Shown here one piece after another: positions 1-8,067 of a stretch of 64,000 bases of DNA; the first letter of the stretch is position 1, and the number at the start of each line of letters is the position of its first letter. The notes below the pieces were generated by a model. It searched no databases. It was not told the origin of the DNA and saw nothing but the letters and a program-made list of their open reading frames with translations. Source of the stretch: Halorarius halobius (GTDB lineage Archaea > Halobacteriota > Halobacteria > Halobacteriales > Haloarculaceae); NCBI RefSeq assembly GCF_024298865.1, contig NZ_CP101161.1, positions 2,997,227-3,061,226 of the forward strand. The letters are read 5' to 3'. The position numbers were made by a program, and so were the translations under genes.

Positions 1-388
1 TCTCGCGGTCGTCGATGTCGGAGACAATCCCCTGGTGGACGTCCGTGCCGGCGAGTTCGCGGACGGCCTCAACCGCCCCGGGCTCCGCTCGCATCGCCTC
101 GGCGCTGGCCCGCTCGAACAGCGGCCACCACTCGGACTCGTCGGGCGCGTCGCCGTCGAAGACCGCTTCGGTCGCCTTCACGTAGCCGTCCTGCGCGCTC
201 CGGAACTGGGTTCCGTCCCGCGATTTGAAATGGTCGCCGAGCGTCGTCTTCCAGGTCTCGACCGTCTGCTCGTACGGCAGGTCGTACCGCTCGCACAGTT
301 CCGCGAGGAACGCGCCGTACCCGTCGCGGATGCTCTTGAGCTCCACGATGACGCCACCGATGTCCCAGAAGACGGCGTCGTAGCTCAT
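1..388 (-). CDS. HAD-superfamily hydrolase (partial, C-terminus outside window)
   Basis: This gene enters from the left edge, so only about the first 129 residues are visible. The start, MSYDAVFWDIGGVIVELKS, holds HAD motif I in the D-x-G-G-V form used by many HAD phosphatases and dehalogenases. A helical cap-like stretch follows, and the visible part ends with GIVSDIDDRE, which resembles motif II with its Ser. Motifs III and IV lie outside the window, so the substrate cannot be inferred. The ATG at 388 overlaps the TGA of the upstream MBL gene by four bases, so the two are probably co-transcribed and translationally coupled. The family call is firm; function beyond phosphoester or halide hydrolysis is not. 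Confidence 0.8.
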   Translation of the reverse strand, partial: MSYDAVFWDIGGVIVELKSIRDGYGAFLAELCERYDLPYEQTVETWKTTLGDHFKSRDGTQFRSAQDGYVKATEAVFDGDAPDESEWWPLFERASAEAMRAEPGAVEAVRELAGTDVHQGIVSDIDDRE

Positions 389-1368
389 GCCGGGTCGTAG
401 TAGCGGACGCCGTCTTCGACGGTGACGGTCGCCCGCCCGGTGCGTTCGAGATGTGCGAGCGCGCTCATTGCCTCCGGAATCATGTAGCGAACGCCCCGGT
501 CGCCGGCGAGGGCCATGGCGACGCCCGGCACCGTCCGGAGCCCCTCCGAGAGCTTTCCTTCGATGCGGTCGAGTTGGGCGTCGAGCCGGTCGCGGTCCCG
601 CTCGACCACCTCGTCGAACTGGTCGTGGACGGGGCCGTGACCGGGGTAGACGCGGTCCACCTCGAGGTCGGCGAGCCGGTCGAGAGCGGCGTAGAAGCCG
701 TCGACGGCGTCGACGTAGCCGTCGTCGAGCCCGTCGTGAAGCAGGACCGCCCGGAACGGCTCCAGCGCCATGTCGCCGGCCAGAAGGGCGCGCTCGCCGT
801 CCAGGTCGGTCAGGAAGGCGAGGTGGTCGGCCTGATGGCCGGGAACGTGGACGGCCTCCGCCGACAGCGGGCCGAGTTCGACCGGGCCTGAATCGAGCCA
901 CTCGTCGACCGCGTCGGGCGGTAGAAGCGACCGGTCGCGGCGTAGCGACTCGACGGCCATCTCGACTGCCTCGTCAAGTTGGTCGCCCGCAATGCCGGCG
1001 GCGCTGGCGTTGTCCCGCACCCGCTCGGCCAGCGCGTCGACGTCCCTGTCGAACCGCTCGCGGACGCCGACCGGCGCGTACACGGTCGGGTCAGCCGCTT
1101 CGATGATACGGGGTGCCTGCCCGACGTGGTCGACGTGTGGATGGGTGACGACCAGATGTTCGATGTCGGCGAGTTCGTAGCCGGTCTCTGCAAGCGCCGC
1201 GTCGAGCGTGTCGTCCGGGTGCTCGTCACCGCCGTCGTAGTCGCTCCGCATCCCCGCGTCGACGAGCACCGGCTCGTCGAGGTCCAGCAGGTACGCGGCG
1301 ACGTGGCCGGGCGGCCAGTCGACGGCGAACTCGATACGTCGCACGCTGGAGAGTCGCGTGCCGCTCAT
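385..1368 (-). CDS. MBL-fold metallohydrolase
   Basis: A 327-residue metallo-beta-lactamase-fold hydrolase, probably cytosolic. Zinc-site motifs are complete: THPHVDH at 75-81 (H76, H78, D80, H81), PGH with H178, AGD with D199 and the terminal His in YPGHGP (H244). The family includes glyoxalase II and lactonase-like enzymes; the substrate is unknown here. A TATA-like GGATAAGC lies 27 nt before the ATG, which supports this start. A paralogue at 19.2-20.2 kb shares the N-terminal FxVDWPP signature and the C-terminal DGVRxYxP ending. The stop overlaps the start of the downstream HAD gene. Confidence 0.88.
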   Translation of the reverse strand: MSGTRLSSVRRIEFAVDWPPGHVAAYLLDLDEPVLVDAGMRSDYDGGDEHPDDTLDAALAETGYELADIEHLVVTHPHVDHVGQAPRIIEAADPTVYAPVGVRERFDRDVDALAERVRDNASAAGIAGDQLDEAVEMAVESLRRDRSLLPPDAVDEWLDSGPVELGPLSAEAVHVPGHQADHLAFLTDLDGERALLAGDMALEPFRAVLLHDGLDDGYVDAVDGFYAALDRLADLEVDRVYPGHGPVHDQFDEVVERDRDRLDAQLDRIEGKLSEGLRTVPGVAMALAGDRGVRYMIPEAMSALAHLERTGRATVTVEDGVRYYDPA

Positions 1369-1391
1369 TAATTGGAAACCGACCGCGCCTC

Positions 1392-1399
1392 GGATAAGC
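1392..1399 (-). promoter_or_regulatory. TATA-like box, MBL hydrolase
   Basis: Minus-strand GCTTATCC is centred 27 nt upstream of the ATG at 1368, which predicts a leaderless transcript. Confidence 0.5.
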
Positions 1400-1472
1400 G
1401 TTCGCTTCCGAGCAAATCGCTGTCGAGTGGGGCGTGTTTCGACTCACACGGAGGCGTCGACGGCCGAACAGG

Positions 1473-1480
1473 TTTATTAA
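1473..1480 (+). promoter_or_regulatory. TATA box, SDR gene
   Basis: TTTATTAA lies in an A/T-rich patch 47 nt before the ATG at 1523, so transcription should start near 1502 with a leader of about 20 nt. Confidence 0.55.
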
Positions 1481-1522
1481 CAACCGCTCGTAAAGCGTGA
1501 GCAGAGGTTTCCAACGTAAACC

Positions 1523-2308
1523 ATGACGGCCAACGAGCGATTCGACGTGGCGGGCGAGACCGCGGTCATCACCGGGTCGAGCCAGGGTATCGGGAAGGTG
1601 ACGGCGGAGCAGTTCGCCGAGGAGGGCGCGAACGTGGTGGTGTCCTCGCGGTCCGAGGAGAAAATCGAGGATGTGGTCGCAGGCATCGAGGAAAGCGACG
1701 CGCCCGGCGAGGCCATCGCCGTCGAGTGCGACGTGCGCGACCGCGACGCCGTCGAAGCGTTGATGGACGCCACCGTCGAGGAGTTCGGCTCCATCGACCA
1801 CCTCGTCAACAACGCGGGCGCCTCGTTCATGGCCGGCTTCGACGACATCTCGGAGAACGGCTGGGAGACCATCGTCGACATCAACCTGACCGGGACGTTT
1901 CACTGCTCGCAGGCGGCGGGCGCACACATGCAGGAGCAGGACGGCGGCGGCACCATCATCAACTTCGCCAGCGTCGCCGGCACCGACGGCTCGCCGTACA
2001 TGAGCCACTACGGCGCCGCGAAGGCGGGCGTCGTCAACCTCACGACGACGCTCGCGTACGAGTACGCCCCCCACGACATCCGCGTCAACTGCATCGCGCC
2101 GGGGTTCGTCGCCACGCCCGGCGTCGCCTCCCAGATGGGCGTCAGCGCCGAGGAGGTCGACCGCGACAGCGTCGAGCGCCGCATGGGCGTCTCCGAAGAG
2201 ATAGCCGACATCGTCCAGTTCCTCGCCAGCGACGCCGCCTCGTACATCGTCGGCGAGACCATCACGGCGAAGGGCGTCCCGGACATCGAGGAGTCGCCGG
2301 AGGTTTAA
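1523..2308 (+). CDS. SDR-family NAD(P)-dependent oxidoreductase
   Basis: A 261-residue classical short-chain dehydrogenase. The cofactor loop TGSSQGIG is at 17-24, NNAGA at 96-100, the catalytic Ser at about 150 and YGAAK (Y163, K167) complete the catalytic set. The length is typical for FabG-like or glucose/alcohol dehydrogenases of this family. The alcohol or ketone substrate cannot be told from the motifs. It has its own TATA box. The F420-type oxidoreductase gene starts 24 bp after it, with a second TATA-like site across this gene's stop codon. Confidence 0.9.
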   Translation: MTANERFDVAGETAVITGSSQGIGKVTAEQFAEEGANVVVSSRSEEKIEDVVAGIEESDAPGEAIAVECDVRDRDAVEALMDATVEEFGSIDHLVNNAGASFMAGFDDISENGWETIVDINLTGTFHCSQAAGAHMQEQDGGGTIINFASVAGTDGSPYMSHYGAAKAGVVNLTTTLAYEYAPHDIRVNCIAPGFVATPGVASQMGVSAEEVDRDSVERRMGVSEEIADIVQFLASDAASYIVGETITAKGVPDIEESPEV

Positions 2309-2310
2309 GC
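2303..2310 (+). promoter_or_regulatory. TATA-like box, F420 oxidoreductase gene
   Basis: GTTTAAGC spans the SDR stop codon and is centred 26 nt before the ATG at 2333, a leaderless spacing. Confidence 0.5.
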
Positions 2311-2332
2311 CGCTGGAGGACGCGGACACCGC

Positions 2333-3334
2333 ATGACCGACCGCGACGCGTTTCTGCCGGTCGCCGCACAGCCGAGCGTCGACGCCCTCGTCGAGATGGC
2401 GCGACGCGCCGAATCCCTCGGGTACGAGCGCGCGTGGCTCCCCGAGACGTGGGGCCGCGACGCCATCACCGTGATGACCAGCATCGCCCACGGGACCGAC
2501 GACATCGGTCTCGGCACGTCCATCATACCAATCTACTCGCGGTCGCCCGCACTCATCGGGCAGACGGCCGCGACCCTCCAGGAGGTCGCCGACGGCCGCT
2601 TCAGGCTCGGGCTCGGCCCCTCGGGCCCCATCGTCATCGAGAACTGGCACGGCGTCGACTACGGCAACCCGCTCAGGCGCACCCGCGAGACGGTCGACGT
2701 GGTCAAGCAGGTGCTCTCGGGCGAGGAGGTGGAGTACGACGGCGAGTACGTCGATGTCTCGGGGTTCCGTCTGCGGTGTGACGCGCCCGACCCGGTGCCG
2801 CCGGTCGACACCGCCGGCATGGGCCCGAAGGCAGTCGAACTGTCGGGCCGGTTCGCGGACGGCTGGCACGCGCTACTGCTGACGAAGGACGGCCTGCGCG
2901 ACCGCTACGAGGACTTCGAGCGGGGCGCCGAGTTGGGCGACCGCGACGTCGACGACCTGCAGGTGACGCTGTCGCTGACGTGCTGTGCGCTGGAGGACGG
3001 CGACCGGGCGCGGGAACTCGCCACCCAGCACGGCGTGTTCTACCTCGGCGGGATGGGCACCTTCTACCGCGACTCGCTGGCGCGACAGGGGTACGAGGAC
3101 GCCGCCCACGACATCTACGACAAGTGGCAGGACGGCGAGCGCGAGGCCGCGATGGCCCGGTTCAGGGAGGAGGAACTGCTGGATGAGCTCTCGGTCGCGG
3201 GGACGCCCGAGCAGGCCCGGGACCAACTCCGGGAGTGGGAAGCGATGGACGAGGTAGACGCCGTCTCCGTCTCGTTCCCGCGGGCCGCCGACATCGAGGA
3301 CGTGGAGGCGACGATGGACGCCCTCGCGCCCTGA
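2333..3334 (+). CDS. LLM-class (F420-dependent) oxidoreductase
   Basis: A 333-residue luciferase-like monooxygenase-fold protein, similar in layout to archaeal methylenetetrahydromethanopterin reductase (Mer) and related F420 enzymes. Recognisable pieces are the early AWLPETWGRDA segment, IGLGTSIIPIYSRSPA and GRFRLGLGPSGP, which shape the deazaflavin pocket of this family. Haloarchaea make coenzyme F420, so a hydride transfer using F420H2 is the likely chemistry. The acceptor is unknown. A TATA-like box inside the preceding stop codon suggests transcription independent of the SDR gene. Confidence 0.82.
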   Translation: MTDRDAFLPVAAQPSVDALVEMARRAESLGYERAWLPETWGRDAITVMTSIAHGTDDIGLGTSIIPIYSRSPALIGQTAATLQEVADGRFRLGLGPSGPIVIENWHGVDYGNPLRRTRETVDVVKQVLSGEEVEYDGEYVDVSGFRLRCDAPDPVPPVDTAGMGPKAVELSGRFADGWHALLLTKDGLRDRYEDFERGAELGDRDVDDLQVTLSLTCCALEDGDRARELATQHGVFYLGGMGTFYRDSLARQGYEDAAHDIYDKWQDGEREAAMARFREEELLDELSVAGTPEQARDQLREWEAMDEVDAVSVSFPRAADIEDVEATMDALAP

Positions 3335-3342
3335 ACGCTAAG
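3335..3342 (+). promoter_or_regulatory. TATA-like box, uspA gene
   Basis: ACGCTAAG follows the stop of the preceding gene directly and is centred 27 nt before the ATG at 3366. Confidence 0.4.
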
Positions 3343-3365
3343 AGGCCGCACCCCGACGTTCCGGT

Positions 3366-3794
3366 ATGTACGACCGCATCCTCGTCCCGACGGACGGGAG
3401 CCCGGAGGCAACCGCCGCGTTCGACCACGCCGTCGACCTCGCGGCCGCGGTCGGCGCGACGGTCACGGCGCTGTACGTCGCCGACACAGGGAGCGACAGC
3501 GTCACCGTCGTCGGCAACGAGGTGGTCGACGCGCTCGAACAGGAAGGCGAGAGCGTCGTCGCCGACTGCGCCGACCGGGCCGCCGACACGGCGGTCGCCG
3601 TCGACACCGACGTGGTCCAGGGCGACCCGGCACCGACAATCGTCGGGTACGCCGACCGCGGCGGCTACGACCTCGTGGTCGTGGGCGCACGCGGAAGCCG
3701 CGGCGTCCGCGATTACCTCGTCGGCAGCACCACCGAGCGCGTCGTTCGGGGGACGACCATCCCGGTGTTGACCATCACGCCCGAGGACGAGTGA
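3366..3794 (+). CDS. Universal stress protein (UspA family)
   Basis: A single 142-residue Usp domain. It begins MYDRILVPTDGS, where the Asp contacts nucleotide in ATP-binding Usps. The ATP signature G-x2-G-x9-G-S/T is present: G107, G110, then G120-S121. It is therefore the nucleotide-binding type, expected to work as a cytosolic dimer in stress adaptation; the specific stress is unknown. It is the last gene of the plus-strand group and converges on a minus-strand membrane-protein gene 36 bp away. Confidence 0.9.
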   Translation: MYDRILVPTDGSPEATAAFDHAVDLAAAVGATVTALYVADTGSDSVTVVGNEVVDALEQEGESVVADCADRAADTAVAVDTDVVQGDPAPTIVGYADRGGYDLVVVGARGSRGVRDYLVGSTTERVVRGTTIPVLTITPEDE

Positions 3795-3830
3795 GACTCG
3801 GGCCTCCCGCTGGTCGGCGCGTGTGGTCAG

Positions 3831-4523
3831 TTACGACTCCTCGACGTCGGGCGGTGTCAACACGAGCGTCCCGTCGAACGGCCTGACGTACAGCACCAGG
3901 AGCGTCACCAGGAACACGACCGTCGAGAGGTCGTACGCCAGCGACGTAGCGACGCGTGCGACGCCGGCGCCCGCGCTCCCGCCGGCGACGGCCGCGACCA
4001 CCCCACCGATGCCGGGCGCGGCACAGCCCACACACGAGACGACGCCGAGCGCGCCGCCGAGCGCGGCCCGCGCCGCGTCGAGCACGAGGCCGTAGAGGAG
4101 ATACGAGAGCGCCGCGTAGCCGACGAGTTTGAACGGAAACAGCGTCACAGTGACGCCCGCGGTGCTCCCGACGAGCGCCGGCCCCCAACCGGGGGGTAGG
4201 GGGACGACCCGGAGCGGGCCCCCCTCGCCGCCGGCCAGTCCCACGGAGCCGTCGAGCACGAGCAGGCCGACGAGATACAGCCCCGCGACGGAGGCGGCGA
4301 GGAGCCTGACGCGGGGCGACCGTGACGATGGGCGCGTGAGTGCCACCGCCGCGACGCCGGCGTTGACCCACACCAGCGGGTACAACAGGTATCGCGGCTC
4401 GGTCACGGCCACGTCGCCGGCCCGGAGGTAGAGCCACAGCGCGAACAACTCGACGGCGACGACGGCTACGACCGCGAGCACGGCGACCGGCCGCACCCGG
4501 TCGGCGAGACGGCCGGCAGTCAC
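3831..4523 (-). CDS. Multi-pass membrane protein with Cys-x2-Cys, copper/oxidase island
   Basis: A 230-residue protein with about six hydrophobic segments. I do not recognise a named function. The striking element is GVVSCVGCAAPG, with C164 and C167 at the edge of a predicted membrane segment; a Cys pair there could bind copper or act in thiol exchange. Its start overlaps the stop of the copper ATPase gene by four bases, so it belongs to the operon SafE-like / copper ATPase / this gene, divergent from the ba3 oxidase operon. A role in oxidase copper assembly is inferred only from context. Confidence 0.7.
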   Translation of the reverse strand: MTAGRLADRVRPVAVLAVVAVVAVELFALWLYLRAGDVAVTEPRYLLYPLVWVNAGVAAVALTRPSSRSPRVRLLAASVAGLYLVGLLVLDGSVGLAGGEGGPLRVVPLPPGWGPALVGSTAGVTVTLFPFKLVGYAALSYLLYGLVLDAARAALGGALGVVSCVGCAAPGIGGVVAAVAGGSAGAGVARVATSLAYDLSTVVFLVTLLVLYVRPFDGTLVLTPPDVEES

Positions 4524-6940
4524 TGCGGAACACCTCCGGCCTCGGCGGCCGTACTCGGCGGGTCGGGGGTCGTCTCCTCGGACTCGGTCGCCGCGTCGTC
4601 GGCCACCGAGCGCGCGGAGTTACCCACCACCAGCAGGCTACTGGTCGCCATGGCGACGGCCGCGAACAGCGGGTTGATGAGTCCGCCGACCGCGAGCGGC
4701 ACGGCGACGGCGTTGTAGAGGAACGCCCACCCCAGGTTCTCGCGGACGCGGCGTCGGGTCGCGGCGGTGAGCGAGAACACCGTCGGGACCGCTCGCAGGT
4801 CGCCGCCCGTCACCACGACGTCGGCGGCGTCGGCCGCGAGCCGAGTCCCCGATTCGAGCGCGATGCCGAGGTCGGCCGTCGCCAGTGCGGGCGCGTCGTT
4901 GCTCCCGTCGCCGACCATCGCCACCCGGTCGTCGCGCCCAAGTCGCCGTATCACCTGAGCCTTCGCCTCCGGCGGCACGCCCGCGAACGCCTCGTCCACG
5001 TCGGGGTGGGCGAGGAACGCACCCGTGGCCGCCTCGCTGTCGCCGCTGAGGACGACGACGCGGCGGTCGGTCGCCAGTCGCGAGACGACGGCCCGCCAGC
5101 CCGGTCGCGGCTCGTCGCCAGCGACGACGACGCCGCGGGCGCGACCGTCCCACCCGACCAGCGCCGGAACGCGGCCCGACTCGGTAGCGTTGACGGCGCG
5201 GGAGGCCAGCGACGCCGGCACCTCCCAGTCGCGAGCCTCGAACAGTGTGGAACTCCCGACCACGACCTGGTCGCCGTCGACGCTGGCGCTGACGCCCCGA
5301 CCGGGGTGCGTCTCGAACTCCTCCACCGACGCCGTGGTCGCGGGCGCCGCGTCAACGACGGCCCCCGCGACCGGATGCTCCGCGAACTGCTCGACGGCGG
5401 CGGCCCGCGACAGCAGGGTCGCGCGGTCCGGGCCGACAGTCGTTACCTCGTGGACCTGCATCTTGCCGGTCGTCAGCGTCCCCGTCTTGTCGAGCGCCAC
5501 CACGTCGACGTCGGGGGCACGCTCGAACACGCTCCCGTCCGCGACGACGACCCCGCGGGCGAGCGACTCGCGGACGCCCGCCGCCACCGCGAGCGGCGTC
5601 GCCAGCCCCAGCGCACAGGGGCACGACACCACCAGGACGGCGAGCGCCGTGAGCACCGCCCCGGTTGGGGACGCACCCAGCCACAGGTGGACGCCGAACG
5701 TGGCGACGGCCAGCGCGACCACCAGCGGGACGAACACCGCGGCGAGGCGGTCGGCGAGACGCTGGGCACCCGGTCGGGTCGCCTGCACCTCCCACAGCAA
5801 GGAGACGAGGCGGTCGAGCGTGCTCTCCGCGCCGTCGTCGACGGCGACCACGAGCCCGCCGTCCGTGACGAGCGCGCCGCCGACCACCTCGTCGCCCTCG
5901 GTGCGGCGGACCGGCCGGGACTCGCCGGTGACGAGCGACCGGTCGACGCCCGCCGTCCCCTCGACGACCGTTCCGTCGGTCGGAACCCGCTCGCCCGACC
6001 TGACGACGAGTTCGTCGCCCGCCGTCAGGTCGTCGACCGAGACCTGCTCGGTCCCCTCGCCCGTTCGCCGGCGGGCGCGGTCGGCCCGCTCCTCCGTCAG
6101 GTCGGTCAGGCGGCCGGTCGCCCGCTCGCGGACCCGCCCCTCGTAGTGGTTGCCGACGGTGACGACCAGCACGACCGCGACGGAGACGTCGTAGTACACC
6201 TCGGTGCCGCCGGTCACCAGGACAGCCGTCGAGTAGACGAACGCCGTGGTCGCCGCGAGCGCGACGAGCAGGTCCATGTTCGGCCGCCCGGCCCGGAGGC
6301 TGACGTACGCCCCGCGGAGCAGGGGGTAGCCGGTGTACGCGAGGACCACGCCCGCGAACGCCGCCACGTTCCACAGCAGGTAGCCGCCGGCGGTCCCCTC
6401 GAGCGCGAACAACCGCAACGAGGGTGGCAGGCCGAGATACGCGGGATAGAGAAACAATACGTACCACAGCATCGTCATCATCCCGAAGAACAGGCCGACG
6501 AGGAGGCGTCCCAGCGACTCGTCGTCCGCGGGGTCGGCGGCGGCGGCCCGGGCGCGGTAGCCGGTGCCGGACAGCACCCCCGGGAGCGCGTCGGCGTCGA
6601 GCCGTTCGGGGTCGTACACGAGCCGGACGAGCCCGGTCGCGTAGCTGGCGGCCGCCGCCTCGACCCCCGCGTGGTCCGTCGCCCGCGATTCGAGGAACGC
6701 TTCGCAGGTCGAACAGTGCATCCCGTCGACCGCGAGGTACGCGGTCTCGCCGTCGGCGTCGTCGGGGTCCGCGCCCGTCTCGAGCGTCTCGCGGCCCTCC
6801 CCGTCCGCTTCGGGGCCGAGCGTCCGAGCGACCTCGAGACAGCCGCGACAGCAGTAGGCGCCGTCGGTTTCCTCGCCCGTCACCGGGGGGTCGGGCGTGG
6901 GAAGCGAGCAGAGTGAACAGCCGTCGTCGGTCCGGGTCAT
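4520..6940 (-). CDS. Copper-transporting P-type ATPase, CcoI/FixI-like
   Basis: An 806-residue P1B-type ATPase. The N-terminus has a Cys-rich motif (C8, C11, then CCRGC at 30-34) resembling the extra metal-binding domain of CcoI/FixI ATPases, then an HMA domain with GMHCSTC at 73-79. Next come TGES at 338-341 (actuator), the membrane CPC at 440-442, DKTGT at 484-488 (phosphorylated Asp), the HP motif at 522-523 and GDGSND at 677-682. A late YN and a Met/Ser-Ser helix fit the Cu+ subtype. CcoI-type pumps move copper out of the cytosol for cytochrome oxidase assembly, which matches the oxidase operon next door. The ATG at 6940 overlaps the upstream stop (ATGA); longer in-frame extension upstream is Arg-rich and not coding. 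Confidence 0.93.
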   Translation of the reverse strand: MTRTDDGCSLCSLPTPDPPVTGEETDGAYCCRGCLEVARTLGPEADGEGRETLETGADPDDADGETAYLAVDGMHCSTCEAFLESRATDHAGVEAAAASYATGLVRLVYDPERLDADALPGVLSGTGYRARAAAADPADDESLGRLLVGLFFGMMTMLWYVLFLYPAYLGLPPSLRLFALEGTAGGYLLWNVAAFAGVVLAYTGYPLLRGAYVSLRAGRPNMDLLVALAATTAFVYSTAVLVTGGTEVYYDVSVAVVLVVTVGNHYEGRVRERATGRLTDLTEERADRARRRTGEGTEQVSVDDLTAGDELVVRSGERVPTDGTVVEGTAGVDRSLVTGESRPVRRTEGDEVVGGALVTDGGLVVAVDDGAESTLDRLVSLLWEVQATRPGAQRLADRLAAVFVPLVVALAVATFGVHLWLGASPTGAVLTALAVLVVSCPCALGLATPLAVAAGVRESLARGVVVADGSVFERAPDVDVVALDKTGTLTTGKMQVHEVTTVGPDRATLLSRAAAVEQFAEHPVAGAVVDAAPATTASVEEFETHPGRGVSASVDGDQVVVGSSTLFEARDWEVPASLASRAVNATESGRVPALVGWDGRARGVVVAGDEPRPGWRAVVSRLATDRRVVVLSGDSEAATGAFLAHPDVDEAFAGVPPEAKAQVIRRLGRDDRVAMVGDGSNDAPALATADLGIALESGTRLAADAADVVVTGGDLRAVPTVFSLTAATRRRVRENLGWAFLYNAVAVPLAVGGLINPLFAAVAMATSSLLVVGNSARSVADDAATESEETTPDPPSTAAEAGGVPQ

Positions 6941-7695
6941 GGCATCGGAAGGGGTACGTGAGGAACGTCGTAGCCGAGCAGTCCCAGCGCCTTCGCCAGC
7001 GGCACCGACCCCAGCAGGACGAACGCCGCGCCGAGCGCGCGGTGGAGCCGTGCCCGGGTTGCGGCACCGAGCGACCCCAGCGCCGCGCCGTACGCGAACA
7101 GCGTCGGGAACGTTCCGAGGCCGAGCGCACCCAGCGCGATGCCCCCCTCGACGGCCGACCCCGTGGAGAACGCGTACAGGTACGCGGGGTAGAGAATCGG
7201 GCACGGCAACAGCGCGTGGACGGTGCCGAGTGCGGCGATGCGTGGTCCTTCGACCCAGCCGTCGATACGGGCCGTCAGAGCGCCGACGAGTCGCCCGGCG
7301 ACCCCCCCGACCAGCGGCACGGAGACGTGGCCGCCGCCCGCGCCGCGGAGCAGGTAGCCGACCCCGACGGCGACGATGACCGTCCCGACGAGCAGGCCGA
7401 CGCCCGCCCGGAGCCAGTCGCCGGCCGGCGCGAGGGTCGCGACGCCGAACACCGCGCTCCCGACGGCACCCAACAGCGCGCCGACGGCGGCGTAGCCGAT
7501 AGTTCGGCCGGCGTTGAACAGGCCGTGCTGGCGGAGTTCGTGGAACGTCACGCCACGGTCGTCGCCGAGTCGGTCGGCGTACACGCTCACCAGCGGGCCG
7601 CACATTCCGAGACAGTGCGCCCCGCCGAGGACGCCGAGCAGGAACAGCACCGCGACACCCGGGTCCGCGAGCGGTGTCCCGAGGCCGGCGTCCAT
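6937..7695 (-). CDS. SafE/UreH-like membrane protein (sulfite exporter TauE/SafE family)
   Basis: A 252-residue, roughly six-helix membrane protein. The N-terminal GGAHCLGMCGP places C28 and C32 in the first helix, and HALLPCPILYP gives C165. This is the signature of the DsbD-like group that bacterial oxidase operons keep beside CcoI as a CcoS/CcoH-region gene. A role in copper or thiol handling during oxidase maturation is inferred from family and position. The stop overlaps the ATPase start; a small two-helix gene lies one base upstream. The usual annotation as a sulfite exporter probably misleads here. Confidence 0.85.
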   Translation of the reverse strand: MDAGLGTPLADPGVAVLFLLGVLGGAHCLGMCGPLVSVYADRLGDDRGVTFHELRQHGLFNAGRTIGYAAVGALLGAVGSAVFGVATLAPAGDWLRAGVGLLVGTVIVAVGVGYLLRGAGGGHVSVPLVGGVAGRLVGALTARIDGWVEGPRIAALGTVHALLPCPILYPAYLYAFSTGSAVEGGIALGALGLGTFPTLFAYGAALGSLGAATRARLHRALGAAFVLLGSVPLAKALGLLGYDVPHVPLPMP

Positions 7696-7696
7696 C

Positions 7697-7882
7697 TCAC
7701 TCGACGGCGTCGTGGCTCGGTTGCTCGCCGGGCGCGAGCATCAGATACAGCGACGCCGCGATGACGACGACGCTCACGAACGACAGCGCGACGATAGCCT
7801 GCCCCCGGGAGAGCAGGAACACCGCACCGGTGACCAGCGCCGCGAGCGCGATGGCCGGAGCGACGAGTCGGAGCGAAACCAT
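7697..7882 (-). CDS. Small two-helix membrane protein
   Basis: A 61-residue protein with two hydrophobic segments (about 5-22 and 27-47) and a short polar tail. It has no recognised domain. It is the first gene of the minus-strand copper operon, ends one base before the SafE-like start, and has a TATA-like box 28 nt before its ATG. Its place suggests a helper of the oxidase or copper system; nothing in the sequence shows this directly. Confidence 0.7.
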   Translation of the reverse strand: MVSLRLVAPAIALAALVTGAVFLLSRGQAIVALSFVSVVVIAASLYLMLAPGEQPSHDAVE

Positions 7883-7906
7883 GTCGGGGAGGTTGGATGA
7901 GGTTGG

Positions 7907-7914
7907 TATTAATC
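7907..7914 (-). promoter_or_regulatory. TATA box, minus-strand copper operon
   Basis: GATTAATA on the minus strand is centred 28 nt before the ATG at 7882; it would drive the four-gene operon ending at 3831 as a leaderless transcript. Confidence 0.6.
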
Positions 7915-8020
7915 GTGTGGGTAGGTCCCACGAGTTCGGAACCGTCCCCCCGGTTCTTCGCCCCTACATCCACAACCACCCGATATGGGACGGGTGCCAA
8001 CTGGAAGAAACGTCAATCGA

Positions 8021-8027
8021 ATTTATC
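8021..8027 (+). promoter_or_regulatory. TATA box, ba3 oxidase operon
   Basis: ATTTATC is centred 44 nt before the ATG at 8068, giving a predicted start near 8050. Together with the TATA at 7907 it makes a divergent promoter region for the oxidase and its maturation operon. Confidence 0.55.
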
Positions 8028-8067
8028 ACCCATCGTGTAATACCGTCGGGCTGAACGGTGGTGTGGA

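Noticed and set aside
6941-7603. In-frame extension of the copper ATPase upstream of 6940
   Set aside because: The added residues are almost all Arg/Gly/Pro and lie inside the SafE-like gene on the same strand. The ATGA overlap at 6937-6940 and the conserved Cys-rich start mark the true beginning.
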